A DNA stretch of 64,000 bases, from assembly GCF_943373825.1 (NCBI RefSeq), contig NZ_CALSBP010000002.1:3833501-3897500 (forward strand). Direction: 5' to 3'. Source of the stretch: Aquimarina spinulae. Its GTDB lineage: Bacteria; Bacteroidota; Bacteroidia; Flavobacteriales; Flavobacteriaceae. Below, piece by piece: positions 17,169 to 26,628 of this stretch. The first letter of the stretch is position 1. The number at the start of each line of letters is the position of its first letter. A program made the position numbers and the translations under genes. Under the pieces are notes generated by a model. It made no database searches. It was not told the DNA's origin and worked only from the letters and a program-made list of their open reading frames with translations.

Positions 17169-17717
17169 CTAACCACCAAAATAGTTAACGATTCCATATA
17201 GTGAAGCTAAAAATATAATGGCAATCAGTATTATAAAAACCATGCCCCCTTTATATTCTTCCTCCTCCAGTTGTTCTTGTTTCTTTTTCCATTTTCTGGC
17301 TACCTGTTTGTTTTGTGACTCATATCTTGTTTTAAGATCTTTATCAAAACTAGAAACATACTCGCTAAATTTCTTATACCCTTCATAGATCTGGTATGTA
17401 TCGGTATGATTAGAAACTAACTCAATTCGTAAAAATGTATCCAATACGGCATAGCCGCTTTTTCCCCGAAGTTCAGTAAACGTACTTTCACGAGTATTTT
17501 CGTGTACCAAAACAATTTCAAAGATATTTTCGATTTTTAAGAAACTCAGAATTAGCTGTACCTTTTCTAAATAACTGCTATTAATAGTAATGGTGGTATC
17601 ATAATTATAAGATAAGATATCCAAAACGGCTCTATCAATAACTGTTATGGTTTCATCTGGTTGTTGAAACGTATATTTATCGAGTTGATATTCGTGTTTT
17701 TTTTGAACAGCTTCCAT
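17169..17717 (-). CDS. Hypothetical protein with C-terminal membrane anchor
   Basis: 182 residues, family not recognised. Residues 1-120 look globular alpha/beta (TITVIDRAVLDILSYNYDTT). A charged helix or coiled coil follows around 120-155 (KWKKKQEQLEEEEY), then one transmembrane segment at the C-terminus (MVFIILIAIIFLASLYGIV). It is the last gene of a three-gene operon: 12 bp after the RDD gene, itself 8 bp after a serine hydrolase gene. A role in envelope function with its neighbours is inferred from context only. Confidence 0.7.
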   Translation of the reverse strand: MEAVQKKHEYQLDKYTFQQPDETITVIDRAVLDILSYNYDTTITINSSYLEKVQLILSFLKIENIFEIVLVHENTRESTFTELRGKSGYAVLDTFLRIELVSNHTDTYQIYEGYKKFSEYVSSFDKDLKTRYESQNKQVARKWKKKQEQLEEEEYKGGMVFIILIAIIFLASLYGIVNYFGG

Positions 17718-17729
17718 GTTATAGGTTTT

Positions 17730-18611
17730 TTATTCCTTTTTTCTCCAATCGAGTGTCAATGTACGTGTATGTATACTATGGGGTTGTTGATAGACATATT
17801 GCACCTGACCCACAAAAGTTCCTTCGGGAAACTTCGCCAAAATTAGAGGCACAGTTACCGATTTGATTTCTTTATAATTGTTATCATTCTCTAAGTAGTT
17901 TTCGTTAAGCCTAAGTATAACAGAAACATATTTCAAATCTTTATCTTGTTCGAGTTGGTCATAAACACGTACATCAGAAGTTAGGTATGTACCCAGGCTA
18001 TCTACAAAAAGTTGTTTGGTTTCATTTGCTGCTTGTTCATTCAATGAACTGGCGACATAAGTCACCTGGTTACTTTTTATTCTTGATCTCCAGGCTTCAA
18101 GAGGTAGCATCATAAGCATCATCATTCCATAGGCAAGAAGCATTGAAAATGCTATTTGTATGCTATTAATTTTGGGTTGTTTGTGTTCAGGATTAAACGG
18201 AACTACTTTTGTTCCTGCTACCAGATCACCGATTCTCCTATTTGGGTTTACCAGGGTAACGATCACTTCTATAAACCAAAAGATACAAAATATATTTCTA
18301 ATAAAACATCTAATTGGCGAAGCCACTTTACCGCTTGAGTTTTCGACGACTTGAAGTTTTAGGACTCTTTTTGCAATGCTTCGTCCTTGTATGCAATCTT
18401 TACAGAAATAAAGAGCAAGGCCAATAAGTGTAATGTAATTAAAACCAAAAATGTCGGTGGTAGTCGGTTCATGACTTATTTCAAAAGCTGTCGAAAACCC
18501 TGAAATCATTCCCGGAATAAAAAAGAACATCTGGATAAATACCATTACGATATGGTCAAAAAGCATCGAAACAATTCTTATTCCGGCATTTACTTTCTGT
18601 TCTTTTGTCAT
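17730..18611 (-). CDS. RDD family membrane protein
   Basis: 293 residues. The RDD domain spans roughly residues 1-140 with two or three membrane helices and the family pattern GIRIVSMLFDHIVM...RNIFCIFWFIEV...NPNRRIGDLVAGTKVV. A further helix at about 150-170 leads into a soluble C-terminal part (170-293) not typical of minimal RDD proteins. RDD proteins are thought to be transporters or ion-stress factors; the role here is unknown. It lies centrally in an operon with a serine hydrolase (upstream) and a membrane-anchored protein (downstream). Confidence 0.85.
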   Translation of the reverse strand: MTKEQKVNAGIRIVSMLFDHIVMVFIQMFFFIPGMISGFSTAFEISHEPTTTDIFGFNYITLIGLALYFCKDCIQGRSIAKRVLKLQVVENSSGKVASPIRCFIRNIFCIFWFIEVIVTLVNPNRRIGDLVAGTKVVPFNPEHKQPKINSIQIAFSMLLAYGMMMLMMLPLEAWRSRIKSNQVTYVASSLNEQAANETKQLFVDSLGTYLTSDVRVYDQLEQDKDLKYVSVILRLNENYLENDNNYKEIKSVTVPLILAKFPEGTFVGQVQYVYQQPHSIHTRTLTLDWRKKE

Positions 18612-18619
18612 TTATTTTC

Positions 18620-19729
18620 TTATTTCAGGAAATGTGGTAATACATAGGCGTACATCATATCGAAAGGCTGCTTGTTTACAATAGGTTTACCATAATTACT
18701 TCCTGTAAAAACAATGACCAAATTATCTAGTTCAGGAACGAGCATGATATAGTTCCCTCCGTTTCCGAAAGTGAATTTTAATGTAATTTCCCGATCTTTT
18801 ATTTTTGCTTTTTCGGTGTACCAATAATAACCGTAGGTAGCAGCGTTTTGCCCTTCCCAGGAATTGCCAGCTGTATTAAAAAAAGAATAATTTTGCGGCA
18901 ATTCTACCTTTTCACTTAAAATTACGTTGATCATTTTTTCCGAAATCACCTGCTTTCCGTTATACTTTCCTTTATTGATGACCATATGACCTATGGTAAG
19001 CATATTTCTTGGTGATATTCTTAGATTACCGGCAGTAAAATACCTCCCCGTCATTTTATTCTTTGCCCATCGATAATGGTTTGTAATATCTAAAGGCTTA
19101 AATAAATAGTCTGAAGCAAATTCTGCAATACTAACATGAGATGCATCACTAATTACCGCTCCCATGATCATTGGAGCCGTACCTGTATAAAGCCATTTTT
19201 CCTTTGGAGAAAAAGCCATTTTTTGATCAAGGCCATATTTAACCCAGTCTTTTTGGTCAAACATTTTATCTTCACAATCCGGAAATCCCATATCTCCAAA
19301 AAACTGCTCGCAACCAATTCCGGTTCGCATGGTCAATAAATCTTCAACGGTTATCAAAGATTTTCTATCGTCCCAATTGTCTAGATTATCTTTGTTGTAT
19401 TGAGGAAGGTAGGTGAAAATAGGTTCGTCTACTTTCAGGATTCCTTTATCCACGGCGATTCCTGTTAATAGAGCCGTTATTGATTTGGTAGTTGACCGAA
19501 CATCTTGCAGGCTGTCTTTTCCATAACCGTTAAAGTACTTTTCAAAAAGAAGATTGTCGTTTTGGGAAATAAGAATGGCATTAGTCGCAGGGTATTTTCC
19601 GTTTTCTATTTCTGAAAACAATTGTTCAACAGGGTTTTTTTCTTTTGTGGTTTCCTGTTGCTTTTTAACATCAGAATTGCACGAATAGCATAACGAAAAA
19701 AACAATAAAAGATAAAGAGGTTGTCTCAT
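18620..19729 (-). CDS. Serine hydrolase, class C beta-lactamase/DD-peptidase fold, lipoprotein-like
   Basis: 369 residues. The N-terminus is a short hydrophobic signal ending in cysteines (FFSLCYSCNS), consistent with a lipoprotein. The nucleophile motif SxxK is S79-T-T-K82 (DVRSTTKSITALL); the second motif appears as YTG in KWLYTGTAPMIMG. The protein belongs to the esterase/beta-lactamase (EstB-like) group, and actual beta-lactam hydrolysis is not implied. It is first in an operon with the RDD and anchored proteins. An attC-like element lies just upstream. Confidence 0.85.
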   Translation of the reverse strand: MRQPLYLLLFFSLCYSCNSDVKKQQETTKEKNPVEQLFSEIENGKYPATNAILISQNDNLLFEKYFNGYGKDSLQDVRSTTKSITALLTGIAVDKGILKVDEPIFTYLPQYNKDNLDNWDDRKSLITVEDLLTMRTGIGCEQFFGDMGFPDCEDKMFDQKDWVKYGLDQKMAFSPKEKWLYTGTAPMIMGAVISDASHVSIAEFASDYLFKPLDITNHYRWAKNKMTGRYFTAGNLRISPRNMLTIGHMVINKGKYNGKQVISEKMINVILSEKVELPQNYSFFNTAGNSWEGQNAATYGYYWYTEKAKIKDREITLKFTFGNGGNYIMLVPELDNLVIVFTGSNYGKPIVNKQPFDMMYAYVLPHFLK

Positions 19730-19751
19730 AAAACGTATTATTTCGATAATT

Positions 19752-19942
19752 GGTTACAATGTCTCGTATAAGAAAGATATGACATGTGATAAGCAATATG
19801 TTTCGGGTTGATAATAAGCCAAATATAGTATTTTACTTTTATTTTTTTAGAAACGCCAAATTTTGTGTTTGGTGACAGTGTAAATAAACTTGACCTTTCG
19901 ATTAAGTGCAAAAGCCCTATGTTTTCTTATGCATTATTGGTA
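19752..19942 (-). repeat. attC-like palindromic element
   Basis: Arms CGTATAAGAAAGATA and CCTATGTTTTCTTATGC pair imperfectly. The core repeats GCCAAAT/ATTT...GGT, as in sister elements. The outermost box is degraded (GGTTACAATG instead of AAC-G). It is closely similar to the element at 24.3 kb, including the stretch AAGCCAAATATAGTATTTTA. Confidence 0.65.
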
Positions 19943-19950
19943 TTTCGTTT

Positions 19951-21423
19951 TTATTTCCTTTTTTTAAAAATTGAGGTTGATACTCCAGATTCTATTTTGA
20001 ATTCAATTTGATCAATTTCACCGGTTGTATTTGCGTGAACATGAAAAATAAATACTTGGGCTTTACTTTCCAAATCTAAATCGACTTGAAAATTGTTAAA
20101 CCCTTTATGCTCCATTTTGCTTTCAAAATCATGAAACTTGAATAAAAGCTTTTTATTTTTTTCGGAAATACTAATGGTTCCATATATTTTATCCTCATAA
20201 GTGCCAATGTATTCATTAAGATCATGTAATAGAGGTATTTCTTTTTTAGTTTTATACTTGTCTTTTTTTGGTTTTTTATATTCTAATGATTCTTCCCATT
20301 CATAATTTCTCTCATAATTATCGTCTACAAATATATTTAGAGCGTAATCTGTCATTATAGAAACATAATTAGTCCAAGAATTAGACATAATTGCGATACC
20401 AAACTTTTCGGTAATTACGGTTACTTTGGACACGAATCCATCTATGCCGCCGTCTTTTTGTATAAATCTTTGTTCATTGTATGGAGCTGTAAGCCATCCA
20501 TTAGAATAGCTAACTGACCTACTTGGGTTAAAAGGGGCGTGAGCACCTGTTAAATAATCAAATTGGTTTTCGCTAATGAAATTACTGTTTTCAACCTTGC
20601 CTTTGTTTGCCAGCATTTGAATCCATAATGCCATATCGTGAGGTGTCGAGGATATAGACCCTGCTGGCGCAATAACATCAATATTTTGATAATCAACCTC
20701 TGTTTTTCCATCTAACTTGTAACCTTTTGATTTTTCTTCATAATCAAAATATTGTTGAAATGAAGTGAAGGAATTATTCATTTTTAAAGGCCTGAAAACT
20801 TCTTCATAAACTAAATCATCCCAACTTTTTTTGCTTACGTTCTCTTCAATTATTCCTGCGACTAAATACATGAAATTATTGTAGCTATGTTGTTGTCTAA
20901 ATGAATATTTTGATTCCATATAAGGAAGCTTCTCTAATATTTCATCTCTTGTAATTGAAGAGTTGTGGTAATATAGCAAATCATACCTTCCTACTCCAGT
21001 CATATGAGTAAATAAGTCTTTAATAGTAGCATTTTGAGTGACATATTCGTCTGCTACCTTAAATTCTGGATAATACTTTTTTACAGGTTTATCCCAATCT
21101 AATAATCCTTTTTCTATAAGTTTTGATGCTATAAGGCTGGTTATCGGTTTTGTGTTTGAACCTATTGGAAATAAGGTGTTTTTTGTTACTGGTTTTTTAT
21201 GTTCTACATCCCGAAAACCGAGACCACCTTGATAGATTATTTTTCCATCATAGACAAGAGCTAAACCAACACCAGGAGTATTAGACTTTACTCTTAGAGA
21301 ATCTGTTAACTTTAAAAAATAATTTAGTTTTTGATCTATTGTTTTTGTTTCTGATTGACTATAGGATAAAAAATTAAAAAAAATTAAAAATATGGGTGTA
21401 CTAATATGTTTAATAAAGATCAT
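19951..21423 (-). CDS. Serine hydrolase (beta-lactamase family), secreted
   Basis: 490 residues with a signal peptide (about 1-22, ending FLSYSQ). The beta-lactamase-fold domain covers about 35-370: SxxK at S89-N-T-K92 (FPIGSNTKPITSLI), the YxN-type motif in HSYNNFMYLV, and DGGIDGF in place of the KTG/HTG box. Residues 390-490 form a beta-rich C-terminal domain of the DUF3471 type often appended to these enzymes. It is the last of three genes with the next hydrolase and a seven-helix AraC regulator. Confidence 0.88.
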   Translation of the reverse strand: MIFIKHISTPIFLIFFNFLSYSQSETKTIDQKLNYFLKLTDSLRVKSNTPGVGLALVYDGKIIYQGGLGFRDVEHKKPVTKNTLFPIGSNTKPITSLIASKLIEKGLLDWDKPVKKYYPEFKVADEYVTQNATIKDLFTHMTGVGRYDLLYYHNSSITRDEILEKLPYMESKYSFRQQHSYNNFMYLVAGIIEENVSKKSWDDLVYEEVFRPLKMNNSFTSFQQYFDYEEKSKGYKLDGKTEVDYQNIDVIAPAGSISSTPHDMALWIQMLANKGKVENSNFISENQFDYLTGAHAPFNPSRSVSYSNGWLTAPYNEQRFIQKDGGIDGFVSKVTVITEKFGIAIMSNSWTNYVSIMTDYALNIFVDDNYERNYEWEESLEYKKPKKDKYKTKKEIPLLHDLNEYIGTYEDKIYGTISISEKNKKLLFKFHDFESKMEHKGFNNFQVDLDLESKAQVFIFHVHANTTGEIDQIEFKIESGVSTSIFKKRK

Positions 21424-21483
21424 TTTTAGAAATTGATTTTTTTGAATAGAAAAAATTGATTGACTGGCGTATTATATAAAATG

Positions 21484-22956
21484 TTAATTGTCATTTTTTT
21501 GGAGTAGATTTTCGGTATCTACTCCTAATTTTTTAAGCATCATTAGGCTATTCGTATTACTGGGATTAAGTACTGCTGATTTTTTATAGTTAATAATAGC
21601 TTCTTCTTTTTCATTGTTCTTCATCAATGCTTCACCATAACTATTATAAACATTCGAAGAAGTAGGAAATACTTCTGTATTTAATTTGAACACTGTAATA
21701 GCTTTTTCAATTTCTCTATTTCCTAAATAATAATACCCTAAAGAATTTAATTGATTCTCTCCAAAATCATAATTATCGCTTTTATTTTTCTTTAGTTTCC
21801 AATACGTTATTGTAGCTACTTCAATTCCTTCATTTTCTATACTTTTTTTGAGAGGTACAGTAATAGAAGTTTTTTTTAAGGCTGATGTAGAGTCTAATAA
21901 ATGGATTCCGATATCATCAATATTTACATTATCTTTTGAATTTGTGAGTACAATCACTCCTTTATCTCCATCTTTAATGAAGCCTGCAAATGCTCTATAA
22001 CCTCCTGTGGCTCCAGTATGAAATACGATTTCTAGCTTATCACGCAACAGAATATGCCACCCTAGACCCACCTTGAGATCACTACGTATATTTGTTGTTT
22101 TTCTATGTGACAATTGCATTGCAGGGTACAAGTCACTCTTTATTAACCCCATATTGGCTGCTAAATAATTGATCATATCTGCAGCTGTAGAACGAATAGC
22201 CCCCGCACCAGCTAAAGTTGGGATGTCCCAATTTTCCACTTCCTCACCAATACTATTATGTCCAATAGCCAAGTTTTCTTTCATTTTATGTGTAAAGGTA
22301 ATACGTGTATTTTCTAGTTGTAAAGGATTAGCTATGATTTCTGTCATTAATTCTTCATAGCTCATTTGTCTTTTATTAGCCAATACATGCCCCAATAAAC
22401 CTTGAGAGTAATTAGAGTATTCATATGTAGAACCAATATCTCTGGTAATTTGATAGTTATCTAAAAAAGTATATAGTTGCTTTTCGGTATAATCGACATA
22501 CGGATTTGCTGAATTTACCGGGGCAAAGTTACCTGGCATTCCTGGAAGCGAAGAAGTATGATTAGACATTTGGGATAGTTTGATTGATTTCCCATCGTAT
22601 GTTGGCGCCGTTATTCCATTTGGTAAAAACTTTTGTAAAGGGTCGTCCAAATTTAACTCACCTTTAATTACCATGTCTGCTAATAAAACTCCTGTAAAAG
22701 TTTTTGAAATAGAGCCAATTTCAAAAACTGAGTTTTCATTTACGGGCTCATTGGTTTTTAAGGACTTCACACCATAACTATAATAGGTTATTCCTTTAGA
22801 AGTAATTACTCCTATAACTATTCCAGTATTAGTGCCGTTTTTTACACGCGATTTAACGTTTTCTTTAACCCCATCTGAAATAGTCTCGTTCTGAGTGAAA
22901 CATCCAGATAATATAATTTGAAATAGAATTAATAGTGTAATAATTTTTTTTATCAT
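21484..22956 (-). CDS. Serine hydrolase lipoprotein with C-terminal TPR repeats
   Basis: 490 residues. The lipobox ILSGC (Cys19) marks an outer-membrane or periplasmic lipoprotein. The hydrolase domain has SxxK at S82-I-S-K85 (GSISKTFTGV), YSN (TYEYSNYSQGLLG) and the third box HTGATGG. Residues about 395-480 hold two TPR-like repeats (YYLGNREIEKAITVFKLN; YGEALMKNNEKEEAIINYKK). This architecture is common in Bacteroidota, often next to AraC regulators. It lies 60 bp upstream of the second hydrolase and 80 bp downstream of the regulator. Confidence 0.9.
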   Translation of the reverse strand: MIKKIITLLILFQIILSGCFTQNETISDGVKENVKSRVKNGTNTGIVIGVITSKGITYYSYGVKSLKTNEPVNENSVFEIGSISKTFTGVLLADMVIKGELNLDDPLQKFLPNGITAPTYDGKSIKLSQMSNHTSSLPGMPGNFAPVNSANPYVDYTEKQLYTFLDNYQITRDIGSTYEYSNYSQGLLGHVLANKRQMSYEELMTEIIANPLQLENTRITFTHKMKENLAIGHNSIGEEVENWDIPTLAGAGAIRSTAADMINYLAANMGLIKSDLYPAMQLSHRKTTNIRSDLKVGLGWHILLRDKLEIVFHTGATGGYRAFAGFIKDGDKGVIVLTNSKDNVNIDDIGIHLLDSTSALKKTSITVPLKKSIENEGIEVATITYWKLKKNKSDNYDFGENQLNSLGYYYLGNREIEKAITVFKLNTEVFPTSSNVYNSYGEALMKNNEKEEAIINYKKSAVLNPSNTNSLMMLKKLGVDTENLLQKNDN

Positions 22957-23036
22957 GACTTTCGTTTTCGTTACACTTCAAAAATGTCATATAAATAAAA
23001 AAAGAACGTACTACTTTAATGTAAAAGCGTCCTGTT

Positions 23037-24191
23037 TTACACAAGTTGTTGATTACTAGTGTTTTTTCTGTACTGAGATGGTGTCGAATTGGTGTGTTTT
23101 TTAAAAGCAGTATTAAAAGAATTTTTGGAATTAAAGCCTACGTCATACATTACTTCTTGAATAGTTTTCTTTGGTAAAGATGTATTCCCTAAAAGTTCCT
23201 TGGCTTTTTCAATTCGATAACCATTGACAAAATCAAAAAAATGTTTACCAATGTGTTGATTAATTAAAATGGATAATTCTCTTGACGGAATACCTAATTG
23301 GTGTCCGAGTTTTTGAAGTGTTAAAGATGCATCCAAATATGGTTGCTTTTCTTTCATGAATTCTTGAATATGTGCTATACGCATATCTTCTATGGTATTC
23401 ACTTTTTCTTTAATAGGAGTTAGATTTGCATCTACACCTTGAAATACTTTTGGTGCCAATAATGCTTTACTAAATAACCAGCAGATAAAAATCAAACCAG
23501 AAAGTAACATTATAACTCTTAGGTTGTTTGTTGTGTCAATATTATTATAAGTAAACCTATAAACACTTTTTGATAGCGTTACGAGTGAAATAATAATGTC
23601 TATAACTAAGAACTGCGTGATCCAAGTATAGTTCACGAGAGCATTTGAGTTAGAGTAGTTTTGGTTTATAATTTTACGATATCGTATAACTTCATAAACA
23701 AGTGCAAAAAAGAGAAAAAAGTAGGTTGTATAACCAATAGAAGTTACAATTAAGGCTTCAGGTTGGTTAAAGTAATTATTTATGAATAGTTCTTGTTGAT
23801 CTATGTTAACGTTGAAAAAAGATGGATATAGTATTATTAAATTAATGAATAGTGGTAAAAACAGTAAGACATGTTTAATTTTGAGTCTAAAATTATCATA
23901 TAATATTGAAACTATGTATAGGTAAAGTAAGGGCGCTTTCAAATCAGCTAATACCTGCATGCGAAGCATTTCTATTGAATAGGAAAATGTTATAAATTTA
24001 GGATAAAAAAATGCAGTTAAATCTAAAGCAATAACAAGTAAATAAAAGGCAAATAATCCATTGCTTAATTTTTTACTAGTTTTAGTGGTTACCAAATATA
24101 AAGCAAAAAACAAGAATAAAAAGACCGAAAAACCACCTAATATTTCAATAAGATTAAACATCATATGTTTGAATATTAAGTTTGTTAGCAT
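23037..24191 (-). CDS. AraC-family regulator with seven-helix membrane domain
   Basis: 384 residues. About seven transmembrane helices fill residues 1-245 (LIEILGGFSVFLFLFFALYL onward). The C-terminal AraC domain (275-375) has two helix-turn-helix units: YLDASLTLQKLGHQLGIPS and the second with VMYDVGFNSKNSFNTAFKKH. Such membrane AraC proteins sense extracellular or membrane signals. Reading on the minus strand it precedes the two serine hydrolases, so it probably controls them. Confidence 0.88.
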   Translation of the reverse strand: MLTNLIFKHMMFNLIEILGGFSVFLFLFFALYLVTTKTSKKLSNGLFAFYLLVIALDLTAFFYPKFITFSYSIEMLRMQVLADLKAPLLYLYIVSILYDNFRLKIKHVLLFLPLFINLIILYPSFFNVNIDQQELFINNYFNQPEALIVTSIGYTTYFFLFFALVYEVIRYRKIINQNYSNSNALVNYTWITQFLVIDIIISLVTLSKSVYRFTYNNIDTTNNLRVIMLLSGLIFICWLFSKALLAPKVFQGVDANLTPIKEKVNTIEDMRIAHIQEFMKEKQPYLDASLTLQKLGHQLGIPSRELSILINQHIGKHFFDFVNGYRIEKAKELLGNTSLPKKTIQEVMYDVGFNSKNSFNTAFKKHTNSTPSQYRKNTSNQQLV

Positions 24192-24273
24192 AAATTTTTA
24201 AAACAGATTCAAATCTTATTTTACAATAGTCTGCTGATATATTTTTTATTTTAAATTCTATCATTTATAAATG

Positions 24274-24466
24274 TTCTAGAACGTCTGGTATAAGAAACGT
24301 AGGGTGGGTGATAAGCGATATGTTTTGGATTGGTCCTAAGCCAAATATAGTATTTTACTTTTATCTTTTTTAGAAACTCCAAATTTTGTATTTGGTGACT
24401 TTATAAAAAAAATTGACTTTTTGATTAAGTGCAAAAGTCTTATGCTTTCTAGCATTGTTTGCAATA
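24274..24466 (-). repeat. attC-like palindromic element
   Basis: The left end is TTCTAGAACG and the right end is CATTGTTTGCAATA. Arms GGTATAAGAAACGTAGG and CTTATGCTTTCTAGC pair imperfectly, and the core carries AAGCCAAAT and AAATTTTGTATTTGG. GTTTGCAATA (24457-24466) is complementary in 9 of 10 positions to TATTGCTAAC at 25283-25292, bracketing the gene between. Confidence 0.7.
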
Positions 24467-24467
24467 G

Positions 24468-25265
24468 TTATTTTTCGCTCAATTGTTCGTTTAATTGCTC
24501 AGAAAATAATTTTTCAATGTCTATTTTACTCAAACCATTAAAATATTTAACGTCCTCTTTGGTATATGTACTTGAAAAAATAAACCCTGTACCTTTAATT
24601 CTGTAATTTAATACACTATCGAGCTTAATTTTTAAATATCCATCTTGTAATTCTTCCAATTCGATTTTGGTTTCAATACTTGCTTTTCTTTTCGGAATCT
24701 GAATTACATAGATGTATTTGTTTTTTTCTTCAGATTCATATAGACCCATTTTGTTTTTGATATTAAGAGAGTCGATTTTTACTATAGTTTCTAAATCTGA
24801 ATTGAAGTTATAATTTTCTGTTTTCTGAGGAAGAGTGGTAGCTACAAATGAAAAACAAGAAACACCGATCATTATCGATTTTAAAATTCTATTGGGTTTA
24901 AGTGTAGTACGAAAATTATTTTTCCAAAAGAGATATGAAATAGGTAAAATTAAAAGAGAAATTAGATCTGAATAGTCTATAGTTCGATCAATTCCAATTC
25001 CGAATGAATGAGCAAAGTCAAAAAAAGGTTGCGAAAGTTCCGATTTCCAAAACACGAATAGAATTCCGGAAAAAATGTAAATCAGCTTAACTTTTTTTGG
25101 AAAGAAACAACTGAAAAAATAAGGGAAAGCAAATAACCCAGCAAAATCAGATAATTTTCCAGTCAGATAATTGTGGTATTCATATTTTAGGTAGAAGTCA
25201 TTACAAAGCAGTAGAAAAATTGAAGTAATAAATTCAATCCGATATAAATCTTTTTCTTTAGTCAC
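24468..25265 (-). CDS. Hypothetical multi-pass membrane protein
   Basis: 265 residues from a GTG at 25265, or 278 from the ATG at 25304. I prefer the GTG because the longer N-terminus would be encoded by the cassette boundary CCGTTAGCAATA, which should not be coding. About four membrane helices lie in residues 15-150 (ITSIFLLLCNDFYLKYE, LSDFAGLFAFPYFFSCF), with a soluble beta-rich C-terminal domain (165-265, PKRKASIETKIELEELQ). Family not recognised. It is bracketed by complementary 10-mers, hence a single-gene cassette. Confidence 0.6.
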   Translation of the reverse strand: MTKEKDLYRIEFITSIFLLLCNDFYLKYEYHNYLTGKLSDFAGLFAFPYFFSCFFPKKVKLIYIFSGILFVFWKSELSQPFFDFAHSFGIGIDRTIDYSDLISLLILPISYLFWKNNFRTTLKPNRILKSIMIGVSCFSFVATTLPQKTENYNFNSDLETIVKIDSLNIKNKMGLYESEEKNKYIYVIQIPKRKASIETKIELEELQDGYLKIKLDSVLNYRIKGTGFIFSSTYTKEDVKYFNGLSKIDIEKLFSEQLNEQLSEK

Positions 25266-25282
25266 GATACATTCTTGATAAT

Positions 25283-25420
25283 TATTGCTAACGGTTTTGT
25301 ACAAGGCACATTGTGATATTTATAATTTATATTATTCAGTCGTAACTGGGGTTAATTAGTAGGGGAGAGTTTAAAGTTAGCCAAATTTTGGCAATGTTCT
25401 TATATACAATGTTGGCAATA
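25283..25420 (-). repeat. attC-like element, short variant
   Basis: About 138 bp from TATTGCTAACGG to CAATGTTGGCAATA. The arms TTTTGTACAAGG and TTCTTATATACAAT pair loosely. GTTGGCAATA (25411-25420) complements TATTGGTAAC (27796-27805) in 8 of 10 positions, bracketing the S41 peptidase and AraC genes as one unit. Confidence 0.55.
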
Positions 25421-25480
25421 GTTTTTTAGATTCTAATTTTAGTTCAAGTAGTGATGAACTATAAATCGAGAATATCTTGT

Positions 25481-26527
25481 TTATTGTTTTGAGTTGATAA
25501 ACTTGATAGCCATAATAATGTTCTTATCCTTTGCTAGATTTTCAAAATTGTGTTGTTTTACAACTTCTATATCAGGAATAATAGTTTTAGTAAATTTAGC
25601 AGATCTATCCGTTCCATAACTTTCAGTAATTGCAGCCTTTGTATCATATGGTAATTCGTATAAGTCATTGGCAGTCGTACTCCCATAACTCTCTTCTCCA
25701 ATCACAATAGTATTTTTACGACCTCTAAAACCCAAAACTACAAATTCTCCTGCACTGTTCGTCATAATTCCTGATATTAGAGCAACAGGGACTTGTGGTT
25801 TTGGTTTTTGGTTTGGTTTTATAGCTGTATTTATTTTATGATTTTTATATAAAGTACCATTATAAATACTGGTAAGAATTTTTACATTTTTGTCAACATC
25901 TAGAGATAGGTGAGTGGTACCATTTCCTAATAAATGATACAATCCAGCAAGCATTACATTAGAATTACCACCAATATTTAAACGAAGATCAATTATCCAG
26001 CCTTTAATGTTGTGTGATTGATCTATTTTTGTAATGGCATCATAAATTTCTTGCGCCGCTTTATCCAACTCTTCTCTCGTGGCATCTTTTAACAGCATTC
26101 CTGGTATAAATACATAACCATATTCCTTCTCAATAACTTTTGCTTCAAAGGATTTTCCATTTTCATAGGCATCTGCAAGACTTTGATTAAATTGTTCTTG
26201 AGATAATTGTTTGCCAAGTGTACTTTTATACCAATCTTTTTCTGAAAAAAGAAGTAAATGATTTCCTCTAATGGTATCAAATAGTTTTACTGTGATTTTT
26301 AAAGACTCTTCAAAGGATTTACTTTTTAAAGCCTTCTTTTTTATATAAGGTTTCAGACCTAACCAATCTATATCTTTAGTATGCAAATAGTTTTCTTCTA
26401 GTTCTTCAAATAGTTTGTTATAAAATGTATTAATACTGTCTTTAACTGTTACATATTTGTCTTGACTGTGAGTGTTTAATGAAAAAAGTAAAAAACATAT
26501 AGTAGTACCTACAAAAATTGATTTCAT
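25481..26527 (-). CDS. S41-family (C-terminal processing-like) peptidase, secreted
   Basis: 348 residues with a signal peptide (MKSIFVGTTICFLLFSLNTHSQ). The tail-specific-protease domain shows IKGWIIDLRLNIGGNSNVML and the nucleophile region ISGIMTNSAGEFV (Ser in TNSAGE), then GEESYGSTTAND. No PDZ domain is evident between the N-terminal helical part and the protease core, so it is a short S41 enzyme. It lies 101 bp downstream of a membrane AraC gene on the same strand, probably its regulator. Confidence 0.87.
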   Translation of the reverse strand: MKSIFVGTTICFLLFSLNTHSQDKYVTVKDSINTFYNKLFEELEENYLHTKDIDWLGLKPYIKKKALKSKSFEESLKITVKLFDTIRGNHLLLFSEKDWYKSTLGKQLSQEQFNQSLADAYENGKSFEAKVIEKEYGYVFIPGMLLKDATREELDKAAQEIYDAITKIDQSHNIKGWIIDLRLNIGGNSNVMLAGLYHLLGNGTTHLSLDVDKNVKILTSIYNGTLYKNHKINTAIKPNQKPKPQVPVALISGIMTNSAGEFVVLGFRGRKNTIVIGEESYGSTTANDLYELPYDTKAAITESYGTDRSAKFTKTIIPDIEVVKQHNFENLAKDKNIIMAIKFINSKQ

Positions 26528-26628
26528 AATATTATTTTTTTAATTGATGAAAACAAAACTAAAGGCTACCATAATATTTTTTAAGAAAAATAGCGGAAAG
26601 AATGTCCATAAAAAAAATACTGGACGTA